Source: Dethiosulfatarculus sandiegensis (GTDB lineage Bacteria > Desulfobacterota > Desulfarculia > Desulfarculales > Desulfarculaceae). Taken from it: DNA of 64,000 nucleotides. The stretch spans positions 240,174 to 304,173 of the forward strand of contig NZ_AZAC01000002.1 of NCBI RefSeq assembly GCF_000931935.2, read 5' to 3'. Each line of letters starts with the position of its first letter. Position 1 is the stretch's first letter. Below the pieces are notes generated by a model that saw only the letters and a list, made by a program, of their open reading frames with translations, ran no database searches and was not told the DNA's origin. The position numbers were made by a program, and so were the translations under genes. Of this stretch, positions 7,914-14,873 are shown piece by piece.

Positions 7914-8261
7914 ATGAAAAGAAACATGTCGGCTTCTTTGCTGGGATTGGTCTTGACCTTTTTACCGACGTTTGCCGGGGCTCAGTCCTGGGGTTACGGC
8001 AGCGGTTGGAATCATCCCATGATGTGGGGCGGAGGATGGTTGGGAGGACCCCTCATGATCTTGATCTGGTTGATTGTTATTGTGGCCGTCATCGCGGGTA
8101 TACGCTGGGCCTTTAGAGGTGGGCAGGGGGTGAATCCACAGGGAGGTGCTGGAGCGAAAACAGGTGCGGAATCAAGCCTGGATATATTGAAACGGCGCTA
8201 TGCCGCAGGTGAGATTGACAGAAAGCAATACATTGAAATGAAAAACGACATTGAGTCCTGA
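7914..8261 (+). CDS. SHOCT-domain protein with signal peptide and one membrane helix
   Basis: 115 residues starting at ATG 7914 behind AAAGGAAA. A signal peptide ends around FAGAQS. A Trp/Gly/Met-rich stretch (SGWNHPMMWGGGWLGG) follows, then one transmembrane helix (about residues 47-64), and finally a SHOCT module (SLDILKRRYAAGEIDRKQY). Such small proteins often sit beside copper and multicopper oxidase genes, and the Met/His/Trp segment may bind copper. It lies 26 bp after the first oxidase, so the two are likely one operon. Confidence 0.78.
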   Translation: MKRNMSASLLGLVLTFLPTFAGAQSWGYGSGWNHPMMWGGGWLGGPLMILIWLIVIVAVIAGIRWAFRGGQGVNPQGGAGAKTGAESSLDILKRRYAAGEIDRKQYIEMKNDIES

Positions 8262-8298
8262 GCGGATTATAGATTCTTACTGAGATTGTTGTATCCCC

Positions 8299-8315
8299 TA
8301 TTATTTTGCTAGTAT
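8299..8315 (+). promoter_or_regulatory. Shared upstream element of the multicopper oxidase genes, copy 2
   Basis: TATTATTTTGCTAGTAT lies 42 bp before the ATG at 8358. Together with TTGTTG at 8286-8291 (18-bp spacing to TAGTAT) it can form a promoter with an extended TG -10. It is the same motif as at 6418-6433. Confidence 0.5.
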
Positions 8316-8357
8316 AGTGGGTGAATTTTGTTGAAACAGCATGGCGCTGGAGGGGGT

Positions 8358-9152
8358 ATGACAATCAATATGAAACGGGTTTTCTGTTTTTTCCTAACCA
8401 CTTTAATAATATTCAATGCCGTTCAGGCACTCGCCAAGATCAAGGAATACCACCTCACTATAACCAAGGAATCGGTTAATTTCACGGGCCGTCCGGCTGT
8501 GGCCATGACTATAAATCACCAGATACCCGGCCCTGTTTTACGTTTCACCGAAGGGGATCTGGCTCGGATTCATGTTCTAAATAAAACCAATACATCCACT
8601 TCCATTCACTGGCACGGTTTGCTGGTTCCGCCGGGCATGGATGGTGTGCCTTATATCAGTTTCCCCCCCATAATGCCGGGCCGGAGCTTTACCTATGAAT
8701 TCCCCATCAGGCAAAGCGGCACCTATTGGTATCACTCGCACAGCGGGTTGCAGGAACAAATGGGGGTGTACGGGGCCATAGCTATTGATCCCGTCCATCC
8801 CGACCCCAAGTCTCCCTCCGAGCGGGTGATTTTACTCTCTGACTGGACGGATGAGCCGCCGGAAACGGTTATGCATAATTTAAGGCGAGGTTCGGAATGG
8901 CATCCCCTGCAAAAAGGCGCGGGACAAAGCATATTCGGCGCGTTGAAGGCGGGCAAGTTGGGGGATTATTTTGCCAGGGAGCTTGGCCGCATGCCCGCCA
9001 TGGATATCTCGGATGTGGCCTATGACCGTTTTCTGGCCAATGGCAAGCCTGTTCTTAATCTGGAGGCAAAACCGGGTCAGACCTTGCGTTTACGGGTTGT
9101 AAACGGGTCGGCCACCACTTTTTTATGCTTGATTTTGCCACAGGACCCATGA
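8358..9152 (+). CDS. CopA-like multicopper oxidase, N-terminal part (frameshifted)
   Basis: 264 residues from ATG 8358, preceded by GGAGGGGG. It has a Sec-type signal peptide (residues 1-26), then the first cupredoxin domains with HWHG (His84, His86) and HSHSG (His126, His128). The protein reads as a normal CopA/PcoA homologue up to LRVVNGSATTF near 9119, after which the frame runs into a short wrong tail. The expected continuation (MLDFATGPMTIMAADG) is found in the -1 frame beginning at 9125. The break is in a run of six T. It may be a true mutation, a sequencing error in the homopolymer, or recoding; see the slippery-site entry. Confidence 0.85.
   Translation: MTINMKRVFCFFLTTLIIFNAVQALAKIKEYHLTITKESVNFTGRPAVAMTINHQIPGPVLRFTEGDLARIHVLNKTNTSTSIHWHGLLVPPGMDGVPYISFPPIMPGRSFTYEFPIRQSGTYWYHSHSGLQEQMGVYGAIAIDPVHPDPKSPSERVILLSDWTDEPPETVMHNLRRGSEWHPLQKGAGQSIFGALKAGKLGDYFARELGRMPAMDISDVAYDRFLANGKPVLNLEAKPGQTLRLRVVNGSATTFLCLILPQDP
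9119..9125 (+). other. Frameshift point with slippery heptamer T TTT TTA
   Basis: In the upstream frame the codons read ACT TTT TTA. The heptamer T-TTT-TTA has the X_XXY_YYZ form in the correct phase for -1 slippage and would restore the multicopper oxidase frame exactly. I see no strong downstream hairpin or pseudoknot at the usual 5-9 nt distance, so simple indel mutation or sequencing error is at least as likely. Confidence 0.5.
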
Positions 9153-10729
9153 CTATTATGGCGGCTGATGGCTTGGCGGTTGAACCGTTAGAGGTAAAGC
9201 GTCTTTTGATCGGCGTGGCCGAGACCTATGACCTGTTGGTGACCATGCCGTCCAAGGGCAGTTGTGAGCTAAGGGCAACGGCCCATGATTCCTCTTCTTA
9301 TGCCTCCATTTGGCTGGGGCGGGGAAAACCCGAGCCGGCAAGGCGAATACCTGCGCCTGATCTTTACCACAATATGGGGGAGCTAAGCCTTGAAAGGGTT
9401 TTTGCCCTTACTCCTGCCGGGACCATGGGCATGGAAGACGCCCTGGTGGAAGCCGGCGTTTTTGACCTGCCGGGTATGGTTGGAATGAAAGATATGAAAG
9501 GCATGAAAGGAATGGAGATGAATCATTCCGCAAAGAAAATGCCTCCCTCCCACAGCCGGTCAATGAAAATGGCGAACACCTCAAAGAAAACCGTTAAAGC
9601 CAAACACCACAAACAGATGACAATGGAGCCCGGACAGTCAGTAATAAAGGAGGCAGGCTCCGGTCGATCATTACCGCCTTGGGGAAAACGTTTTTCATAT
9701 GATTTCAGCTTATTATCCACGGATGTTTCTTCGAACCCCAGACGAGCGATGGATGGCGGCCCTTCTCGCCCTTGGCCGCCATACACCAGGTTAAGGTCTG
9801 TCGGCAAAACCTCTTTTGATCACAAGAGACCGGTCAGGGAGATTCGCCTCACCCTGGACGGGGATATGGAGCGGTATGTCTGGCTCTTGAACAACCGCGC
9901 GCTGAGCGAAGATGATGACATATTGATTAAAAAAGGCGAGGTGGTTCGCTTTATCATGATAAACCGCACCATGATGCATCACCCCATGCACCTGCACGGC
10001 CATTTTTTCAGGGTGCTAAACGGCCAGGGAGATCATGCCCCCTTGAAACACACCGTTGATGTAACTCCCATGTCCACCACGGTTATTGAGTTCAAGGCCA
10101 ATGAATTCGGAGACTGGTTTTTTCATTGTCACTTGCTTTATCACATGAAGGCAGGCATGGCTCGAATGGTTCACTACCAGGGATATGAACCCCTGCCGGA
10201 AGTTACAGAGGTCAGGAGCATCCTTTATAAAGAGAGCTGGTGCGCAACGGTCCAATACGAGGTTTTAAGCAATATGGGGGAGGGGATGTTCACCGTCTTT
10301 GACACCCGGAGTATTTTCAACCTGGATTGGGAACTGGGCTGGCAGATGGTGGATGAACCCGAGTGGGAAGTCACTCCTTCCTATAGCTACTACATGAACC
10401 GGTTCACCTCTTGGTTTGTGGGGGCCGATATCCTGAGCCGGGAAGATGAGTCTGAAAAGATAAGGGGGGTGCTGGGGCTGAACTATCTTTTACCCCTGAA
10501 TATTGAAACCAGCGCCTGGCTGGACAGTGATGCCGGATTCAGGGTGGGGATGCAAAAAGACTGGCGCCTCACCCCGCGGCTGGGCTTGATGACCGGAGCT
10601 CTTTATGACAGCCACGAAAGATGGGAAGGCTCCTTGGGGCTGAGTTACATGCTTAACGGGAATCTGTCTTTGGTAGCCAGGTGGCATTCTGATTTTGCCT
10701 GGGGGGTCGGAGTTAAACTGTCTTTCTAG
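9125..10729 (+). CDS. CopA-like multicopper oxidase, C-terminal part, with outer-membrane-barrel-like extension
   Basis: This is the -1 frame continuation of the gene starting at 8358. It carries the second and third cupredoxin domains, a Met/His-rich linker at about residues 118-175 (repeated GMKGM-type motifs, HHKQM), and the type 1/3 copper motifs HHPMHLHGHFF and FHCHLLYHMKAGM. The oxidase should end near MVHYQG, but about 185 residues follow. They alternate polar and hydrophobic positions in short strands and finish with VGVKLSF, a terminal Phe typical of outer-membrane barrel proteins. The extension resembles CopB-type barrels, so this looks like a CopA-CopB-like fusion. It ends with TAG. 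Confidence 0.85.
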   Translation: MLDFATGPMTIMAADGLAVEPLEVKRLLIGVAETYDLLVTMPSKGSCELRATAHDSSSYASIWLGRGKPEPARRIPAPDLYHNMGELSLERVFALTPAGTMGMEDALVEAGVFDLPGMVGMKDMKGMKGMEMNHSAKKMPPSHSRSMKMANTSKKTVKAKHHKQMTMEPGQSVIKEAGSGRSLPPWGKRFSYDFSLLSTDVSSNPRRAMDGGPSRPWPPYTRLRSVGKTSFDHKRPVREIRLTLDGDMERYVWLLNNRALSEDDDILIKKGEVVRFIMINRTMMHHPMHLHGHFFRVLNGQGDHAPLKHTVDVTPMSTTVIEFKANEFGDWFFHCHLLYHMKAGMARMVHYQGYEPLPEVTEVRSILYKESWCATVQYEVLSNMGEGMFTVFDTRSIFNLDWELGWQMVDEPEWEVTPSYSYYMNRFTSWFVGADILSREDESEKIRGVLGLNYLLPLNIETSAWLDSDAGFRVGMQKDWRLTPRLGLMTGALYDSHERWEGSLGLSYMLNGNLSLVARWHSDFAWGVGVKLSF

Positions 10730-11078
10730 TCTGTAACCTTACTTAATTCCACAAAACTAAGCGGTGATTGAAACGGCGGTCAGATGCGCCGTGATGAAGT
10801 TTTCATTTTTAAAGTGTCGGCCCCGGGCTGCGGCTATGGGAATAAATCCCTAATTTTGCCGGGATTGTGTGAATATTGTAAAGCATCTTACTTCGGATTA
10901 ATGATGCAGTGCCTTGATTTTGCATGTACACTGTGGCAGAAAAAATCGTCTGCCCCATGTTCTGGTGGGGAAGACTAAAAAAGACAATGCGTTGCCGCCT
11001 GACTGTCCGAACCCCTTCCGGGGCTTTATTTGAAAAGGATATTTAAGCACAGTCAAGACAGGAGACATTGCCGGTTCC
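10730..11078. other. Intergenic spacer
   Basis: 349 bp between the oxidase locus and the SGNH operon. A 64-codon frame at 10784 has no ribosome site and no family resemblance. No strong terminator is visible. It presumably holds the promoter of the SGNH/carbamoyltransferase operon. Confidence 0.35.
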
Positions 11079-12227
11079 ATGTTCAGAAAAATTGTTTTTC
11101 CCCTTGGATTCATTATTATCAGCTGCCTTGTGACCTTGGCTCTTTTTGCTTTAGTTGAAGGCTCTGCCAGTATTTACCTGGCCTTTAAAAAGGTGCCGCC
11201 CGCGGCCAAAGTGGCCGAAAGTGCGCACTCTGAGTTCGATTCGGCATTGGGTTGGATTAACTTGCCTGATGTGGAGAGAAAAGACCATTATGGCCCAGGC
11301 AATCACCTGAAGATAAATGCCCAAGGTTTCCGGGCTGATAAGGATTATACTAAAGCTCCTCCCCAAGGTAAGACCCGGATTGTTTGTTCCGGCGACAGCT
11401 TTACCATGGGTTATGGTGTGAACAATCAAAAAACCTGGCCTGCTTTTCTGGAACAAAAAGACCCCCGCCTGGAGGTTGTGAATATGGGGCAGGGAGGCTA
11501 TGGGGTGGATCAGTCTTTTCTCTGGTATAAAAAAGACGGTCTGAAACTGAAGCACCAGGTACATCTATTTGCTTTTTTTGTAGGCGATTTTCACCGTATG
11601 AGCCTGGAAGAGTTCAACGGTTATCCCAAGCCCTATCTGGCCTTGGACAAGGGGCAAGTCATACCGGCTAATCTTCCCTTGTCTGAACCTTCTTCCTGGC
11701 GGCCCTGCCTGGCCCGCTATGCCGGAGCCCTGCGTGAACTCAAGGTGGTTGCTCTTTTCCAGGAGGCCGGATCTCGTCCTGGCAAAAGAAAACCGCTCAA
11801 GTTGGTTTATCCCATGCAGGGTGAGGAGATCGTCAGGATAACAGGCGGGCTTTTCCGGGAGCTTGAGCAGATCAGCCGCCAAAAGGATATAACCCTGGCG
11901 GCGTTGTGGCTTCCTTTTGAAAGGGAATACCGAAATCCCAGGTATGATCATTTCCGCAAACAAATCAAGCGGGTTGTGGAGGCCCAAGGCGTCAGGTTTC
12001 TGGACCTGGTCCCTGATTTTCGCAAGTTGCCCGCAGATCAGCTGAAGTCGCTCTTTATTCAGCACGACATCAAAAACTACGTTGGCTCCAAGGGACATTA
12101 CACCGCCAAGGGAAACAGGTACATGGCAGGGCTTATTTATGAAAAGCTTAATGCAATGCCTGAGTTCAAGGCGCTTTCCCTTGCGCCTTTCAGTAAGCCT
12201 GGCCCCTTGGCCGGCGCAAGGCAATGA
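11079..12227 (+). CDS. SGNH/GDSL-type hydrolase-like protein, membrane anchored
   Basis: 382 residues with one N-terminal transmembrane helix (about 7-35) and an extracytoplasmic SGNH fold. Block I is CSGDSFTMG with the nucleophile Ser107; a block II-like glycine region is GQGGYG; block V is GHYTAKGNRYMAG with the catalytic His. The Asp normally three residues before that His is not obvious (YVGSKGHY), so activity may differ or be lost. It lies 12 bp before the carbamoyltransferase gene. Such proteins often act on acyl or acetyl groups of exported glycans. Confidence 0.75.
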   Translation: MFRKIVFPLGFIIISCLVTLALFALVEGSASIYLAFKKVPPAAKVAESAHSEFDSALGWINLPDVERKDHYGPGNHLKINAQGFRADKDYTKAPPQGKTRIVCSGDSFTMGYGVNNQKTWPAFLEQKDPRLEVVNMGQGGYGVDQSFLWYKKDGLKLKHQVHLFAFFVGDFHRMSLEEFNGYPKPYLALDKGQVIPANLPLSEPSSWRPCLARYAGALRELKVVALFQEAGSRPGKRKPLKLVYPMQGEEIVRITGGLFRELEQISRQKDITLAALWLPFEREYRNPRYDHFRKQIKRVVEAQGVRFLDLVPDFRKLPADQLKSLFIQHDIKNYVGSKGHYTAKGNRYMAGLIYEKLNAMPEFKALSLAPFSKPGPLAGARQ

Positions 12228-12239
12228 ACGGAATATATC

Positions 12240-14057
12240 GTGAATATCCTTGGTATTTCAGCTTATTATCATGATTCGGCCGCCTGCTTGATTCAAGACG
12301 GTAAACTGGTTGCTGCGGGTCAGGAAGAGCGTTGGAGCCGTAAAAAGCATGACTACCGCTTCCCCACCCATGCGGTTGACTATTGCCTCAAAGAGGCGGG
12401 CATCACCGTAGACCAGCTTGATTATGTGACTTTTTATGATAAGCCTTTTCTAAAATTTGAGAGGCTTTTGGAGACTTATCTGGCCTTTGCCCCTTCCGGG
12501 CTGAAATCTTTTCTAATGGCCATGCCCCTATGGATAAAGGAAAAGCTTTGGCTTCCTGATGTCATTAAAAAAGAGATGAGTTTTAACGGCCAGGTGCTTT
12601 TTCCGGAACACCACCAGTCTCACGCGGCCAGCGCCTTTTTCCCGTCACCCTATGAATCCGCGGCCATTCTGACTATGGACGGGGTGGGCGAATGGGCCAC
12701 CACCAGCTGGGGAGTGGGCAGGGATAATAAAATAGATCTCATGGCCGAACTGCATTTCCCCCATTCCCTGGGGCTTTTGTACTCGGCCTTTACCTATTTC
12801 ACCGGCTTCAGGGTCAACTCAGGCGAATACAAGGTCATGGGCCTGGCTCCCTACGGCAAGCCCAAATACGTGGATGTGATCCTGGACAATATCATGGACC
12901 TAAAGGAAGACGGCTCATTTAAGATGGATATGAGCTACTTCAATTACTGCCAGGGCCTGACCATGACCAATGGGAGTTTTGCCGAACTTTTTGACGGCCC
13001 TCCCCGCAAGCCGGAAACCCAATTGACCCAAAGGGAAATGGACCTGGCCGCCAGCGTGCAAAAGATCACCGAAGAGGTGGTGATGAGAACCGCCCGCCAC
13101 GTGCATGCCGAAACCGGGGAAAAGAATTTGGTTCTGGCAGGCGGTGTGGCCCTGAATTGTGTTTCCAATGGCAAGCTTTTACGCGAGGGGCCCTTTGAAA
13201 ACATATGGATACAGCCTGCTGCCGGTGATGCCGGAGGCGCCCTGGGGGCGGCCTTGATAACCTGGCATCAGTACCTGGATAATCCCAGGCCATTAAACGG
13301 CGGCAAGGACTTGCAGACCGGTTCCTATTTGGGGCCGGAATTTGATCAAACCGCCATAGAGGCCTTTTTGACCGAGTCCGGTGCTGTGGCCAAGGAGCTT
13401 ACCTGGGCGGATATGCCTCAAAAGGTGGCCGATATTATCAGCGATGAAAAGGTGGTCGGCTGGTTCCAGGGGCGCATGGAGTTTGGCCCCCGCGCCTTGG
13501 GCAGCCGTTCCATAATCGGCGATGCCAGAAGCCCCAAAATGCAATCGGTGATGAACCTTAAGATCAAGTACCGGGAATCCTTCCGGCCCTTTGCTCCTTC
13601 AGTCCTGGCCGAAAGGGTCAGCGATTATTTTGAGACCGAGACCGAGAGCCCTTACATGCTGATCGTTTCGGAGGTCAAGGAGGAGCTGCGCCGTGAGATG
13701 ACGGCCGAGGAACAGAACTTTTTCGGTATAGAGAAGCTGAATGTGGTTCGCTCTGAGATTCCGGCTGTGACCCACGTGGATTATTCGGCCAGGGTGCAGA
13801 CCGTGCACGCAGACACCAACCCTCTTTATCACCAGATGATAAAAGCCTTTGAAAAAAATACTGGTTGTGGGGTTATTGTAAATACCAGTTTTAATGTGCG
13901 TGGTGAACCGATTGTCTGTTCCCCCCGGGATGCCTATGCCTGCTTTATGCGCACTGAGATGGATTACCTTATAATGGGTAATTATTTGTTTGCCAAAGAA
14001 GATCAACCAAAATGGCGCGAAGAAGGCGACTGGCGCGAGGAGTTTGAGCTGGACTAA
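12240..14057 (+). CDS. O-carbamoyltransferase, NodU/CmcH family
   Basis: 605 residues beginning at GTG 12240. The N-terminal ASKHA-like ATPase half starts with ILGISAYYHDSAA and contains the conserved HHQSHAAS histidines (124, 125, 128) and MDGVGEW. The C-terminal half has GRMEFGPRALGSRSI and NTSFNVRGEPIV, diagnostic of the family. These enzymes make carbamoyl-adenylate from carbamoyl phosphate and ATP and transfer the carbamoyl group to a hydroxyl of a small molecule or glycan. Its stop overlaps the next start (TAATG). The acceptor is unknown. Confidence 0.92.
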   Translation: MNILGISAYYHDSAACLIQDGKLVAAGQEERWSRKKHDYRFPTHAVDYCLKEAGITVDQLDYVTFYDKPFLKFERLLETYLAFAPSGLKSFLMAMPLWIKEKLWLPDVIKKEMSFNGQVLFPEHHQSHAASAFFPSPYESAAILTMDGVGEWATTSWGVGRDNKIDLMAELHFPHSLGLLYSAFTYFTGFRVNSGEYKVMGLAPYGKPKYVDVILDNIMDLKEDGSFKMDMSYFNYCQGLTMTNGSFAELFDGPPRKPETQLTQREMDLAASVQKITEEVVMRTARHVHAETGEKNLVLAGGVALNCVSNGKLLREGPFENIWIQPAAGDAGGALGAALITWHQYLDNPRPLNGGKDLQTGSYLGPEFDQTAIEAFLTESGAVAKELTWADMPQKVADIISDEKVVGWFQGRMEFGPRALGSRSIIGDARSPKMQSVMNLKIKYRESFRPFAPSVLAERVSDYFETETESPYMLIVSEVKEELRREMTAEEQNFFGIEKLNVVRSEIPAVTHVDYSARVQTVHADTNPLYHQMIKAFEKNTGCGVIVNTSFNVRGEPIVCSPRDAYACFMRTEMDYLIMGNYLFAKEDQPKWREEGDWREEFELD

Positions 14058-14485
14058 TGAATGCTGTAACCGAAATAAAAAGTCAGATAGCGGCTCTTGA
14101 CCCCAACCTGCGGGATCTGAGAAATCTTGGGCTGGTTTTTGCGGCGGTAGCCTTGATTGTGGCCGGGATTATGGCCTATAAAGGCAGTTCGGGCTGGCCC
14201 TGGGCTGTGGTTATCGGGGGTTGTTTCGCAGGATTGGGCCTTTTATTGCCCCGGGTGTTGAAACCCCTTTACTTGGTCTGGATGAGCCTGGCCTCGGTCC
14301 TGGGATATTTTGTCTCCCGTATTATACTGACAATTCTGTATTTTTTGGTTATTACCCCCATTGGCCTTTTTATGAGGCTTTTAGGGAAAGATATACTTGA
14401 TAAAAAAATGGACTCAAAACAGTCCTATTGGCATCGGCGCGCCAACCAAAGCAATGATCCGGCCCGCCTGGAAAAAATGTACTGA
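14057..14485 (+). CDS. SxtJ family membrane protein
   Basis: 142 residues with an N-terminal cytoplasmic stretch, two hydrophobic hairpins (about 27-62 and 72-112) and a basic C-terminal tail. It matches the small SxtJ-type membrane proteins that regularly follow NodU/CmcH carbamoyltransferases, as in the saxitoxin cluster where sxtI is followed by sxtJ and sxtK. Translationally coupled to the carbamoyltransferase by a one-base overlap. The molecular role is unknown; membrane anchoring or export of the carbamoylated product is possible. Confidence 0.8.
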   Translation: MNAVTEIKSQIAALDPNLRDLRNLGLVFAAVALIVAGIMAYKGSSGWPWAVVIGGCFAGLGLLLPRVLKPLYLVWMSLASVLGYFVSRIILTILYFLVITPIGLFMRLLGKDILDKKMDSKQSYWHRRANQSNDPARLEKMY

Positions 14486-14499
14486 AAGGTCAGATACTC

Positions 14500-14658
14500 A
14501 TGGGTAAACTTTCCATAATGGCCCAGTTTTGGGAGTTTCTAAAGGCCAGAAAGAAATATTGGCTAATGCCGATTGTTATGACTCTGGCCCTTTTGGGCGC
14601 CTTGATCGTGCTTACGGAAGGCTCGGCTGTGGCTCCTTTTATCTACGCCTTGTTTTAA
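14500..14658 (+). CDS. DUF5989 family small membrane protein (52 residues)
   Basis: ATG 14500 to TAA 14656-14658, 14 bp after the sxtJ-like gene. It has an amphipathic, basic N-terminus (FWEFLKARKKYWLMP), one transmembrane helix, and the characteristic ending LTEGSAVAPFIYALF. It corresponds in size and position to SxtK-like proteins. It is short enough to be missed by automatic gene callers. It is the last gene of the operon; a strong terminator follows 20 bp later. Confidence 0.85.
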   Translation: MGKLSIMAQFWEFLKARKKYWLMPIVMTLALLGALIVLTEGSAVAPFIYALF

Positions 14659-14678
14659 TACTAAATAGCTGGATAAAT

Positions 14679-14717
14679 AAAAGAAGGCAGGCTTTTTACG
14701 AAAGCCTGCCTTCTTTT
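14679..14717 (+). terminator. Rho-independent terminator of the carbamoyltransferase operon
   Basis: A 17-bp perfect stem (AAAAGAAGGCAGGCTTT at 14679-14695 and its complement at 14701-14717) has a 5-nt loop TTACG and ends in TTTT. It is flanked by A and T tracts, so it may work in both directions. Confidence 0.9.
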
Positions 14718-14873
14718 ATATCTCCTCAAGACGAAAGGTTAATTTTTTAAATACCTCTATTCGCTTTGCCCGGTTTCATTCATGTGATTTTCTAACCCGC
14801 AATTACCTGCTACAATTTATTTTTAAGACAATAAGCCTACTTATATCTTAATTCAAAGCTGAGAGAGTGCTTT

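Noticed and set aside
10784..10978. 64-codon frame between the oxidase and SGNH genes
   Set aside because: No Shine-Dalgarno sequence, no recognisable features, composition unlike protein.
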